This document shows positions 9,415 through 18,093 of a stretch of DNA of 64,000 nt, in pieces. The notes beneath the pieces are model-generated. The model was not told the DNA's origin. It saw nothing but the letters and a program-made list of their open reading frames with translations, and made no database searches. A program made the position numbers and the translations under genes. The first letter of the stretch is position 1. Each line of letters opens with the position of its first letter. This DNA is from Streptomyces cyaneogriseus subsp. noncyanogenus (lineage in GTDB: Bacteria > Actinomycetota > Actinomycetes > Streptomycetales > Streptomycetaceae): positions 992,001-1,056,000 of the forward strand of contig NZ_CP010849.1 in NCBI RefSeq assembly GCF_000931445.1, given 5' to 3'.

Positions 9415-12400
9415 TCAGCCGCGGGTGATGACGAACTGTGAGCCCGGCTCGACGCAGACGTCGCTCTCGGCCGAGTCGGTGATGGTCACATCGGTCAGAG
9501 TGGCGTTGCCCCGGGCCCCGCTCATGGCGAGGATGCCGCAGCCGCCCACCGACTTGTCGATGCGGACGTTGGTGATCTTGGCGTCCGGTATCGCGCCGCC
9601 GCCGGTCTTGAACTGGATGCCGTCGTACGTGGAGTCGTGGATGTCGGTGTCGCGGATGGTGACCCCGGGGATGTTCGGTCCCTGCGCGAAGAGCGTGATG
9701 GCGCCGAACTCCTGGTCCTCGTTCCAGAACGCCCCGCCGGTGCGGTACAGGCCGTTGTTCGCGATCAGGGTCTGACCTGAGAAGGGCAGCGGGTCGTGGT
9801 CGGTGGCCAGCATGATCCCCGGGTAGTTCATGGTGTCGGAGACCAGATTGTTCTCGATGGTGTTGCCGTGACCGCCGTAGACCGCGATGCCGTTGGCGCG
9901 CCAGGGCAACTGGACGGTGTTGTTGCGGAAGTGGTTGTCGTGGCCGACGTCGACGGAGGCGTCCTTGACGTACTTGTTCGCCCACACGGCGAGGGCGTCG
10001 TCGCCGGTGTTGCGGAAGGAGGAGTTGTAGACGGTGGAGTTGCGGGTGCCGTTGGCGAAGTTGACGCCGTCGGCATAGGTGTTGCGGATGCGGACGCCAC
10101 TGAACTCGACCCGGTCGCCGGGGCCCCACAGCTCGGGGATGTTGGAGTAGTCGCGGCCGACCCAGGCACCGACGTTGGCGTGTTCGATCCAGACGTTGGT
10201 GATCTTGGTGTCCTTGCCGAAGCGGCCGTTGAGCGCGACGCCGCCCTCGGCTCCCCCGTCGCCGCCCCGGATGGTGCCGGAGCCGAAGATCGCGATGTCG
10301 GAGATCCTGGTGTTGTCGTCGATGTCGAAGCCGAAGTTGCCCTCGTGCGGGTGGTTGATGCCGCCGGCCTGGTGGGGCGGGGTCAGCGAGTACAACTGGG
10401 AGTGCCACATGCCGGCGCCGCGCACGGTGACGTCGCGGATGCCGACCTGGTTGTACTGGCCCCGGTTCTGCGGGTCGTCGGTGAGGATCTTCTTCTCCTG
10501 GCGCCACTGGCCGGCCGGGATCCACACGCAGTCGATCTCGCCCTTCTGGTCGGCGGTGACGGCGCGCTGGATGGCGTCGGCGTCGTCGATGCCGTCGTTG
10601 GGCACGGCACCGTACTCGGTGATCGAGGTGCACGCCGCAGGCTTGGCGGCGGGCGGGGCCACCTGCTCCAGGTCGATCAGGTCGACGATGTAGAAGGCGG
10701 CCGAGTCGCCCGCGTCGCGCTGGAGGCGGAACTCCGTGCCCGCCGGGTAGGTCTCGGTCAGCAGCACGTGGGACTCGTCGAAGAGCCGGCGCGCGTCCCC
10801 GCCGGGAGTGTTGGTCAGGCCTTCCGGGTCGTCCGTGGTGCCGTAGAGCCAGCTGTGTTTGGACGAGAGCGTCAGCTTCCGGACGAACGTGCCGTTCGCG
10901 TAGAGGCTGAGCGTGGCCTCACGGCCGCCGCCCGTGGCGGAGTCCGGGATCGAGTTGCGCACCACGAGGGAGTTGGCCGCGCTGGTGGAGGTGAACTCCA
11001 CGTGGTCCCCGGTGTCGTCGAGCCGCACCGACTTGCGGCCCGAGGACTCGGTGGCGAAGTTGGTGTGCCCGAAGGTGCGCTGCTTGTCCGCGGTGAGGAG
11101 GGTTCCGTCGTAGCTGCCGTCCTCGGCCTCGTACTCGGTGTACGGCACGGCCGCGCCGCGTCCGACGACCAGGGAGCGGGCGAAGACGTTGTTGTTCTCG
11201 TCGGTCTCCTCGACCTTCGCGGTGGCGTCGGCGGTCGCGGTGAGGGTGGCGCCCCCGCTGGTGGCCTTCCAGGTGCCTTCCATGGCGACGGTGGCCGTCT
11301 CACCCGCGGCGATGGTCCCGGTCGTGCCCTGAAGGGTGGTCTCCCCGACGGTGAGGCGGGTGATGGTGCCGGCGGGGACGGCCGCGGTGCCGCGGTTGTG
11401 GACCGCGACGGCGAAGGAGACGGACGAGCCGACCGCGGGCGAGGCCGGGTCGCTGGTGATCCCGGTGACCCGCAGGTCCGGACCGGCGGCCTGGGCGACG
11501 GTCAGCTTCCGGTCGGCCGTCCGGCTGTTGTTGCTGTTGTCCAGCTCGGCGACGGCGTCCGTGGGGTCGACGGCGGCGGAGACGGTGTAGGAGCCCGCCG
11601 GGCGCTTGCCGACGGGGACGGAGACGGTCGCGGACGAGCCGGCCGGAAGGGAGGCGACCGGAGCGGAACCCGCGACGGCGCCCTCGACACTGACCTGCAC
11701 CGTCGACGCGGGGGCGGTGGCGGTGCCGGCGTTGCGCACGGTGGCGTCGACCGTCACCGCGTCCTTCTCGGAGGGGGAGGCCGGTGACCAGGTCAGGCCG
11801 GTGACGACGAAGTCCGGATGCGGCGCCGCCTTCCCGATCACCTGTACTTCGGCGGCCTGTGCGCCGGGAGCGCCGGTGTTGGAGTGGAAGGCCAGTCTGA
11901 CGTCGGCGACGCGGCCCTTCACCGGGATGACGACGGAGTTCTGGCCCGCCGACGGGCTGAAGGAGTAGTCGGCCCGGGCTTTCAGCGTGGTGAAGGCGGA
12001 AGCCCCCTGTGCGCGCCCGAGGACCTCCAGGGACTGCTTGCGTGCCGCCCATGCCCGGTCCGGGTTCAGCTTGACGACCACGGCCTCGACGTCCGCGTCC
12101 GCACCGAGTTTCACGGTCAGGCCGGACGGGAATCCGGCCGACTCCCAGTAGGTGGTGAGGTTGCCGTCGTTGGCGTTCGTCGCCACGTAGTTCTGCGTCG
12201 TGGACGTGGCCTCGATCGGCTTGTTCCGCGCCAGGTCGGCGCCCTCGGCGGGCGGGTCCACGGGACCCCCGTCCTCTTCTCCGTAGACCTCCAGCTCGGA
12301 CAGTTGCGCGGCGTTCCAGCCCGAGTTGGAGGCTATCTGCACCCGGACGAACCGAGCAGTGGCGGAAGGCAGGTCGATGTTCACGGTGTTCGCCTCGGCG

Positions 12401-12789
12401 GGGGCGAACACCCGGGCCTGCGCCCCGGCGAGGGTGTGGAACGAGCCGCCGTCGGAGCTGCCGAGGACGGACAGGGACTGAGAGCGCCCCTCCCAGCCGG
12501 TGGGCAGTTTCAGTGCGACGCGGTCCAGGGGGACCTGGGAGCCCAGGTCGACCTGTACCCACTGCGGGAAGGAGCCCGCCGGGCCCTCCCAGTACGACGC
12601 CTGACTTCCGTCGGTGATGTTCGTCGCCGGATAGCCGCCGTGGGCCGCACCGGCCGTCGCCGGTCTGCCGAGTGCGAGGTTGGGATCGTCGGCCGCGGCG
12701 TGTGCGGGGGCGGGAAGCAGTCCGACGGTGGCCAGGCCCGCTGTCAGCAGACCGGCCCCCCATCGTCTGCCGGTGTGTGTACCTCTCAT
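9415..12789 (-). CDS. Second secreted GH87-type alpha-glucanase
   Basis: About 1124 aa. The chosen ATG has GGAAAGG six bases upstream; an in-frame start ten codons earlier lacks a site. Domains: Sec signal peptide (about 1-31), two discoidin-type modules (to about 320), two CARDB-type modules (about 325-540), a CBM6/35-like module opening YTEYEAEDG, and a parallel beta-helix catalytic domain. The catalytic triad spacing is conserved: Asp907 (YADGVN) and Asp930-Asp931 (TGDDA). It is a paralogue of the adjacent glucanase that lacks the fibronectin modules. The helix loops differ considerably, so its linkage preference or product size may differ (inference). A CGCAAG half-site lies upstream at 12936. 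Confidence 0.85.
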   Translation of the reverse strand: MRGTHTGRRWGAGLLTAGLATVGLLPAPAHAAADDPNLALGRPATAGAAHGGYPATNITDGSQASYWEGPAGSFPQWVQVDLGSQVPLDRVALKLPTGWEGRSQSLSVLGSSDGGSFHTLAGAQARVFAPAEANTVNIDLPSATARFVRVQIASNSGWNAAQLSELEVYGEEDGGPVDPPAEGADLARNKPIEATSTTQNYVATNANDGNLTTYWESAGFPSGLTVKLGADADVEAVVVKLNPDRAWAARKQSLEVLGRAQGASAFTTLKARADYSFSPSAGQNSVVIPVKGRVADVRLAFHSNTGAPGAQAAEVQVIGKAAPHPDFVVTGLTWSPASPSEKDAVTVDATVRNAGTATAPASTVQVSVEGAVAGSAPVASLPAGSSATVSVPVGKRPAGSYTVSAAVDPTDAVAELDNSNNSRTADRKLTVAQAAGPDLRVTGITSDPASPAVGSSVSFAVAVHNRGTAAVPAGTITRLTVGETTLQGTTGTIAAGETATVAMEGTWKATSGGATLTATADATAKVEETDENNNVFARSLVVGRGAAVPYTEYEAEDGSYDGTLLTADKQRTFGHTNFATESSGRKSVRLDDTGDHVEFTSTSAANSLVVRNSIPDSATGGGREATLSLYANGTFVRKLTLSSKHSWLYGTTDDPEGLTNTPGGDARRLFDESHVLLTETYPAGTEFRLQRDAGDSAAFYIVDLIDLEQVAPPAAKPAACTSITEYGAVPNDGIDDADAIQRAVTADQKGEIDCVWIPAGQWRQEKKILTDDPQNRGQYNQVGIRDVTVRGAGMWHSQLYSLTPPHQAGGINHPHEGNFGFDIDDNTRISDIAIFGSGTIRGGDGGAEGGVALNGRFGKDTKITNVWIEHANVGAWVGRDYSNIPELWGPGDRVEFSGVRIRNTYADGVNFANGTRNSTVYNSSFRNTGDDALAVWANKYVKDASVDVGHDNHFRNNTVQLPWRANGIAVYGGHGNTIENNLVSDTMNYPGIMLATDHDPLPFSGQTLIANNGLYRTGGAFWNEDQEFGAITLFAQGPNIPGVTIRDTDIHDSTYDGIQFKTGGGAIPDAKITNVRIDKSVGGCGILAMSGARGNATLTDVTITDSAESDVCVEPGSQFVITRG

Positions 12790-13058
12790 GGTGGCCTTTC
12801 CGCGAGGTGGGCGCCGCACGTGACCCGCCTTCCACCTCGCCTTCGCCCGGGGCCGGCGGTCCTGAGGGGCCCGGTGAGGAAGGCGGCGGTGTCACGCGCC
12901 GGGAGCCCGACAAGACTCCGACAAGGAACGGCGACCGCAAGCCAACTTCTTGAGTAATCTTGTGCGTTGCTTGCATCGCTGGGGTGAGAGGTTTCTACTA
13001 CGTGACGTGTTTGTCAACGGTTCAGTCCAGACCATGACAACCGACAGCCCCGGAAACG

Positions 13059-13114
13059 CCGACGGCACCGGTATCGGAACCGCTCAGGGGCGGTGGCGAT
13101 ACCGGTGCCGTCGG
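13059..13114 (-). terminator. Long hairpin terminator after the LacI gene
   Basis: An 18-bp perfect stem (arms 13059-13076 and 13097-13114, core GACGGCACCGGTATCG) closes a loop that itself contains a 5-bp inner stem. It lies about 55 bases past the LacI stop, insulating the second GH87 promoter from read-through. Confidence 0.8.
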
Positions 13115-13167
13115 GGTGGAGAGCAGGGCGGGAGGGTCAGGCGGCGGATCTGATCAGGTGCGAGCGC

Positions 13168-14178
13168 TCAGCGCACCGGGGGCGGCGCCGTGGAGCCGCG
13201 GACGACGAGCTCGGGCTCGAACAGCAGCTCACCCAGCGGGGAATGGGACCCGTCGATCTGGGCGCACAGGAGGTCGACCGCCGCGCGGCCCATCGCTTCG
13301 ATGGGCTGGCGCACGGTGGACAGGGGCGGCTCCGTGCAGGTCATGAACGCCGAGTCGTCGAAGCCCACGACCGACACGTCCGCCGGGACCGAGAGCCCGC
13401 GCCGGCGGGCGGCCCTGATGGCACCGAGCGCGAGAGGGTCGCTGCCGCAGACGATGCCGGTGACGCCTCGCTCCAGGAGCCGCGTGGTCGCGGCCTGACC
13501 GCCTTCCAGGGAGAAGATGGACCGCTGCACGAACTCGTCCGGCAAGGTCATGCCGGCGGACCCGGCCGCGATCCGGGCGGCGTCGAGCTTGCGCCGAGAG
13601 GGGATGTGGTCGGCGGGTCCGATGACCAGGCCGATGCGTTCGTGTCCCAGCGACGCGAGGTGGCGCCACGCCTGCTCGATGGCGACCGCGTCGTCACAGG
13701 CGACACATGGAAAATCGAGGCCCTCGATCGCGGCGTTGACGAGGACGACCGGCACCTTGCGCTCCGCCAGCAGGCGGTAGTGCTCGTGGGGGGCGTCGGC
13801 CTGCGCGAAGAGACCGCCGGCGAAGACCACCCCGGAGACCTGCTGCTGGAGCAGCAGGTCCACGTAGTCGGCCTCGGCCACGCCTCCCTTGGTCTGCGTG
13901 CACAGCACGGGCGTGAGCCCCTGCTGCGCGAGCGCGCCCCCGATGACCTCCGCGAAGGCAGGGAAGATCGGGTTCTGCAGTTCCGGCAGGACGAGGCCGA
14001 CCAGCCGGGCGCGCTCTCCGCGCAGTTGCGTCGGGCGCTCGTATCCGAGCACGTCCAGGGCCGTGAGCACGGACTGTCGCGTCGCTTCGGAGACACCCGG
14101 TTTGCCATTGAGGACACGGCTCACCGTGGCCTCGCTGACCCCCACCTTCTTCGCCACCTGGGCCAGTCGTCGCGTCAT
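13168..14178 (-). CDS. LacI-family regulator of the alpha-glucan locus
   Basis: 336 aa. Residues 1-55 are the LacI helix-turn-helix and hinge (LAQVAKKVGVSEATVSRVL, NGKPGVSE). The rest is a periplasmic-binding-protein-like sensor (LVGLVLPELQNPIF, HERIGLVIGP, VGFDDSAFM, PPLSTVRQP), so it binds a small sugar in the cytoplasm. It sits downstream of the importer and glucosidase genes in the same direction, and upstream of the two glucanases. In Streptomyces the related MalR is divergent from malE, so the order here differs. CGCAA(A/G) half-sites crowd its own promoter and recur before malE-type and glucanase genes. I infer that it represses all of them until an alpha-glucan oligosaccharide is bound. 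Confidence 0.88.
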   Translation of the reverse strand: MTRRLAQVAKKVGVSEATVSRVLNGKPGVSEATRQSVLTALDVLGYERPTQLRGERARLVGLVLPELQNPIFPAFAEVIGGALAQQGLTPVLCTQTKGGVAEADYVDLLLQQQVSGVVFAGGLFAQADAPHEHYRLLAERKVPVVLVNAAIEGLDFPCVACDDAVAIEQAWRHLASLGHERIGLVIGPADHIPSRRKLDAARIAAGSAGMTLPDEFVQRSIFSLEGGQAATTRLLERGVTGIVCGSDPLALGAIRAARRRGLSVPADVSVVGFDDSAFMTCTEPPLSTVRQPIEAMGRAAVDLLCAQIDGSHSPLGELLFEPELVVRGSTAPPPVR

Positions 14179-14181
14179 GCA

Positions 14182-14306
14182 CGCAAGAGTAACGCAAAGC
14201 GCGCAAGCTGTTGCGGTCTCTGTCTCTGTTCCTGCCCGCCTCCCGGTCACTGATCGAACCCGACCTGGCCCGGATACGTCGTCCCTCGTACGCAAGCGGG
14301 CGCAAG
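14182..14306. promoter_or_regulatory. Cluster of CGCAA(A/G) half-sites at the lacI promoter
   Basis: CGCAAG occurs at 14182, 14202, 14291 and 14301, and CGCAAA at 14192. CGCAAGCTGTTGCG (14202-14215) is an inverted repeat with 5-bp arms. The copies at 14291 and 14301 are exactly one helical turn apart. The same half-site occurs upstream of the binding-protein gene (19607) and of a glucanase (12936). Confidence 0.5.
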
Positions 14307-14397
14307 CCCGTGCGGGAGGCAGAGCGCGGGTGTCGGTCCGGGGGCCGCCGGGACCCGCGGTGTCCTGTCCGCCTCGTCCGCCTCGTCCGGCGCGGAC

Positions 14398-14438
14398 GGG
14401 GCGGGAGGGGGCGGGAGGGGGCGGGCGGGGGCGGGCGG
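14398..14438 (+). other. G-rich tract at the end of the glucosidase gene
   Basis: Eight runs of three to five guanines separated by one or two bases directly follow the glucosidase stop; the glucosidase transcript would carry the complementary C-tract. It could form a G-quadruplex on the plus strand. A nearby GTCCGCGCCGGAC inverted repeat may act with it as a transcription end signal (inference). Confidence 0.4.
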
Positions 14439-16043
14439 TCAGGTACGCAGCCACACGGCCGTGTCCTTCGGCAGCGCTCCGTCGGCGTGCAGCGGGCCGC
14501 TGGCGAGGAGGAGCCGCTCGTGCGGCGGCAGGGCGGCGGGCGTGTCGGAGAGGTTGACGACGCAGACCAGGCCGTGGTCGCGGCGGAAGGCGAGGACACC
14601 GTCCCCGGCGGCCAGCCACGTCATGGGCCCCTCGCCGAAGCCCGGCTCGGTGCGGCGCAGGCGCAGGGCCTGACGGTAGAGGGTGAGCATCGAGTCCGGG
14701 TCACCGCTCTGCCGGTCGACCGCGTAGCGCGCCCAGTCCGCGGGCTGGGGCAGCCAGGGCTCGTCCCGCGTCCCGAACCCGTAGGACGGTGCCCCGGCTT
14801 CCCAGGGCAGGGGGACGCGGCAGCCGTCCCGGCCGGGGTCGGTGCCGCCGGAGCGGACGTGCATGGGGTCCTGGATGCGGTCCAGGGGGATGTCCGCCTC
14901 GGGCAGGCCGAGTTCCTCGCCCTGGTAGAGGTAGACCGAGCCGGGCAGGGCGAGGGTGAGCAGGGCGGCGGCGCGGGCGCGGCGGGTGCCGAGGGCGAGG
15001 TCGGTCGGGGTGCCGAAGCGCTTGGTGGCGAAGTCGAAGGCGGTGTCGGCGCGGCCGTAGCGGGTCACGGTGCGGGTGACGTCGTGGTTGCACAGGACCC
15101 AGGTGGCCGGGGCGCCGACGGGGGCGTGTTCGGCGAGGGTGTCGTCGATGGCGCGCCGCAGCGGGCCGGCGTCCCAGGGGCAGGTCAGGAAGTTGAAGTT
15201 GAACGCCGTGTGGAGTTCGTCGGGGCGCAGGTAGCGGGCGAAGCGCTCGGCGTCGGGCAGCCAGACCTCGCCGACGAACACGGCGCCGTACTCGTCGGCG
15301 ACGGCCCGCCAGGAGCGGTAGATGTCGTGGAGCTCGTCCTGGTCGATGTAGGGCTCCGGGTCCACGCCTTCCACGTAGTCGGGCAGCGCCGGGTCCTTGA
15401 CGAGCAGGGCGGCGGAGTCGATGCGTACGCCCGCGACGCCGCGTTCGAACCAGAAGCGCAGGACGTCCTCGTGCTCCTCCCGCACCGCGGGGTGGGCCCA
15501 GTTGAGGTCGGGCTGTTCGGGGGTGAACAGGTGCAGGTACCACTCGCCGTCGGGGACCCGGGTCCAGGTGGACCCGGCGAACTGCGAGGGCCAGTCGTTG
15601 GGCGGCAGTTCGCCGTTCGCGCCGCGGCCGGGGCGGAAGTGGAACAGTTCACGCTCCGGGCTGCCGGGTCCCGCGGCGAGCGCGGCCCGGAACCAGGGGT
15701 GCTGGTCGGAGACGTGGTTGGGGACGATGTCGACGATGGTGCGGATGCCGAGTCCGCGGGCTTCGGCGATCAGTTTCTCGGCCTCGGCGAGGGTGCCGAA
15801 GGCGGGGTCGATGGCGCGGTAGTCGGCCACGTCGTAGCCGCCGTCGACCAGCGGGGAGAGGTACCAGGGGGTGAACCAGACGGCGTCGACACCGAGTTCG
15901 GCGAGATAGGGCAGTCGGGCGCGCACGCCCGCGAGGTCCCCGGTGCCGTCGCCGTCGCCGTCGGCGAAACTGCGCGGGTACACCTGGTAGATGACGGCGT
16001 CGCGCCACCAGTCGTCGGTGCGCTGCGGGGTGGGGGCTGCCAC
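14439..16043 (-). CDS. GH13 alpha-glucosidase
   Basis: A 534-aa cytoplasmic GH13 enzyme without a signal peptide. The (beta/alpha)8 barrel opens AVIYQVYPRSFADGDGDGTG. The conserved regions follow: DIVPNHVSDQHPWF, GVRIDSAALL with the nucleophile Asp, FVGEVW with the acid/base Glu, and LCNHDVTR with the transition-state Asp. This set is typical of oligo-1,6-glucosidase/alpha-glucosidase subfamilies that hydrolyse imported malto-, isomalto- or nigero-oligosaccharides to glucose. The gene is the last of the importer operon, 108 bases after the MalG-type gene, which resembles the malEFG-aglA arrangement of Streptomyces. Next to two alpha-1,3-glucanases, nigerose-type oligosaccharides are a plausible substrate (inference). 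Confidence 0.9.
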   Translation of the reverse strand: MAAPTPQRTDDWWRDAVIYQVYPRSFADGDGDGTGDLAGVRARLPYLAELGVDAVWFTPWYLSPLVDGGYDVADYRAIDPAFGTLAEAEKLIAEARGLGIRTIVDIVPNHVSDQHPWFRAALAAGPGSPERELFHFRPGRGANGELPPNDWPSQFAGSTWTRVPDGEWYLHLFTPEQPDLNWAHPAVREEHEDVLRFWFERGVAGVRIDSAALLVKDPALPDYVEGVDPEPYIDQDELHDIYRSWRAVADEYGAVFVGEVWLPDAERFARYLRPDELHTAFNFNFLTCPWDAGPLRRAIDDTLAEHAPVGAPATWVLCNHDVTRTVTRYGRADTAFDFATKRFGTPTDLALGTRRARAAALLTLALPGSVYLYQGEELGLPEADIPLDRIQDPMHVRSGGTDPGRDGCRVPLPWEAGAPSYGFGTRDEPWLPQPADWARYAVDRQSGDPDSMLTLYRQALRLRRTEPGFGEGPMTWLAAGDGVLAFRRDHGLVCVVNLSDTPAALPPHERLLLASGPLHADGALPKDTAVWLRT

Positions 16044-16151
16044 GGTGTGGTCCTTTCGGGCAGGGTGGGTCTTCGCCGCCGGCCCGGACAGCGGGGCGTC
16101 GGACGGGCCGGCGGCGAAGGCTTCGGAGGGAGGTCCAGGGCGGCGGAGCGG

Positions 16152-17027
16152 TCAGCCCTTGAGCCCGCCGGCCGTGAGGCCGCTCATGATGTTGCGCTGG
16201 AAGATCAGGAAGATCAGCAGGGTGGGCAGGGAGGCGATGGTCAGCGCGGCGATCAGCACGTTGACGGGGACGCCGTTGGAGAGCGAGTAGATGCCGACGT
16301 TGAGGGTCTGCTTCGCCGGGTCGGGCAGGGTGAGCAAGGGCCAGAGGAAGTCCTTCCAGACCCCGACGACCGCGAAGATCGACACCACGCCGAGGATCGG
16401 CCGCGAGACGGGCAGCACGATCGACCACAGGATGCGCATCGGGCTCGCCCCGTCCATCGAGGCGGCGTCCAGCAGCTCTTGGGGGATCGAGTCGAAGAAC
16501 CGCTTGAGCAGGAAGATGTTGAAGGCGTTGGTCACCGACGGCAGCCAGATCGCCCACGGGGTGTTCAGCAGGTTGCGCTCGACGATCGGCACGTCCAGGA
16601 CGGTCAGGTACTGCGGGACGACGAGGACGGTCGCGGGGATCATCAGCGTCGCCAGCATCATGCCGAGGATCGCCTTGCCGAACATCGGGCGGAGCTTGGA
16701 CAGCGAGTAGGCGGCGGCCACGTCCAGGACCAACTGGAAGGCGAGGGCACCGAAGGCGTAGTAGAGGGTGTTGCCCAGCAGCTCGGCGAGGTCCATGACG
16801 TCCCAGGCCTGCTGGTAGTTGCCGGGTTCGAAGGTTTCGGGGACCAGGGTGGGCGGAGTCCGGATCACTTCCTGGGCGTCTTTGAAGCCGCTGGAGATCA
16901 GCCAGTACAGCGGACCGAGGAAGGTCAGCGTGAAACCGCCGACGACCAGGGTGAACACGGTCCAGTACAGGACCTTGCCGCGGGGCCGCGCGAGCTGGGC
17001 CGGCGAGATGAGCGTACGCGTGGACAT
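16152..17027 (-). CDS. Sugar ABC importer permease, MalG type
   Basis: 291 aa with six predicted membrane helices. The cytoplasmic EAA loop ELLDAASMDGASPMRILWS followed by LP is the contact for the ATPase and marks the binding-protein-dependent permease family. It acts with the MalF-type permease and lipoprotein encoded just upstream to import oligosaccharides. The frame is open far upstream, but the ATG at 17027 gives the normal length and begins 17 bases after the preceding stop. No cognate ATP-binding subunit is present in the window. Streptomyces commonly energises several such importers with one shared MsiK ATPase encoded elsewhere. Confidence 0.9.
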   Translation of the reverse strand: MSTRTLISPAQLARPRGKVLYWTVFTLVVGGFTLTFLGPLYWLISSGFKDAQEVIRTPPTLVPETFEPGNYQQAWDVMDLAELLGNTLYYAFGALAFQLVLDVAAAYSLSKLRPMFGKAILGMMLATLMIPATVLVVPQYLTVLDVPIVERNLLNTPWAIWLPSVTNAFNIFLLKRFFDSIPQELLDAASMDGASPMRILWSIVLPVSRPILGVVSIFAVVGVWKDFLWPLLTLPDPAKQTLNVGIYSLSNGVPVNVLIAALTIASLPTLLIFLIFQRNIMSGLTAGGLKG

Positions 17028-17044
17028 GGTGGTCTCCCCCTGGC

Positions 17045-18004
17045 CTACTCGTCCTCGGCGCGGCTGAGCTTCACGTACGCCGCCGAGAACCCGGCGAGCA
17101 GTACGAGCAGGAGCAGGCCGAGGGCCGCCGCGGCACCGTAGTCGTTGAAGTTGAAGGCGTACTGGTAGATCAGGTAGACCACCGTGGTGGTCGAGCCCTC
17201 CGGGCCGGCGCCACCGGTGAGCAGGAACGGTTCGACGAAGACCTGCATGGTGGCGATGACCTGCATGAGCAGCATCAGCGACAGGATGAGCCGGGTCTGC
17301 GGGATGGTGACGTGCCAGATCTTGCGGAAGAGGCCGGCTCCGTCGAGTTCGGCGGCCTCGTACAGCTCGCCGGGGATGCCCTGGAGCGCGGCGAGGTAGA
17401 TGAGGGCGGCGCCGCCCATGTTCATCCAGGTCGAGGCGAGGACGACGGAGAGCATCGAGAGGTCCGCGTCCTGGAGCCACTGCTGTTCCGGCAGGCCGAG
17501 GAAGCCGAGCAGTTCGTTGAGGAGTCCGTAGCCGGGGTCGTAGAGGTATTTGAAGAGCAGGACGGAGGCGACCGGCGGCAGCATGACCGGCAGGTAGACC
17601 AGGAGCCGCAGGTAGCCCTTGCCGTGGTGGAACTCGTTGATGACGATCGCCACGACGAAGGGCACCGCGAAACCGAAGGCCAGGGCCAGGAGGGTGAACA
17701 GGAGCGTGTTGCGCCACGCCTGCCAGAAGGCGGGGTCGTTGAAGACCGTGGCCAGATTGTCCAGGCCGACCCAGGTGACCTCGCCGCCCTCGGTCTTCTG
17801 GAAGGCCAGGAAGAACTCCCTGACCATCGGATACCAGGAGAACAAGGCGAAGCAGAGGACCGCGCCGATGAGGAAGCCGTGAGCTGTCAGGTTCCGCCGC
17901 AGGCTCTTGGCGAAGGATCCGCCGGAGGTCGTGCGGGGTGTCTCGCGCGGCGTGTGTCTGCGGGAGTGTCCCGCCTTGCTCGGGGTCAGGCTGGGGGCCG
18001 ACAT
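17045..18004 (-). CDS. Sugar ABC importer permease, MalF type
   Basis: 319 aa. A basic, twin-arginine-containing cytoplasmic tail (about 1-35) precedes six predicted helices. The EAA loop reads LYEAAELDGAGLFRKIWHVT, ending IP, as expected for the first permease of a CUT1 sugar importer. It pairs with the MalG-type protein encoded 17 bases downstream, and follows the binding-protein gene by 89 bases, so the three genes form an operon. The extracytoplasmic loops suggest oligosaccharide handling, but give no more precise substrate. Confidence 0.9.
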   Translation of the reverse strand: MSAPSLTPSKAGHSRRHTPRETPRTTSGGSFAKSLRRNLTAHGFLIGAVLCFALFSWYPMVREFFLAFQKTEGGEVTWVGLDNLATVFNDPAFWQAWRNTLLFTLLALAFGFAVPFVVAIVINEFHHGKGYLRLLVYLPVMLPPVASVLLFKYLYDPGYGLLNELLGFLGLPEQQWLQDADLSMLSVVLASTWMNMGGAALIYLAALQGIPGELYEAAELDGAGLFRKIWHVTIPQTRLILSLMLLMQVIATMQVFVEPFLLTGGAGPEGSTTTVVYLIYQYAFNFNDYGAAAALGLLLLVLLAGFSAAYVKLSRAEDE

Positions 18005-18093
18005 CGTCGCTCCTCGGTACTGATCTGCCGTGTCTGCTGCCGGGGCCGGGCCGCCGGACGGGGCGGTCGCTCACACCGTCCCGCCCGGTGGGG

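Noticed and set aside
9796..11787. A 663-codon open frame antisense to the second GH87 gene
   Set aside because: Same GC-driven shadow effect; composition is Gly/Val/Asp rich without motifs.
14211..17141. A 976-codon open frame antisense to the glucosidase and permease genes
   Set aside because: Shadow of GH13 and ABC permease genes whose catalytic and EAA motifs are clear on the minus strand.
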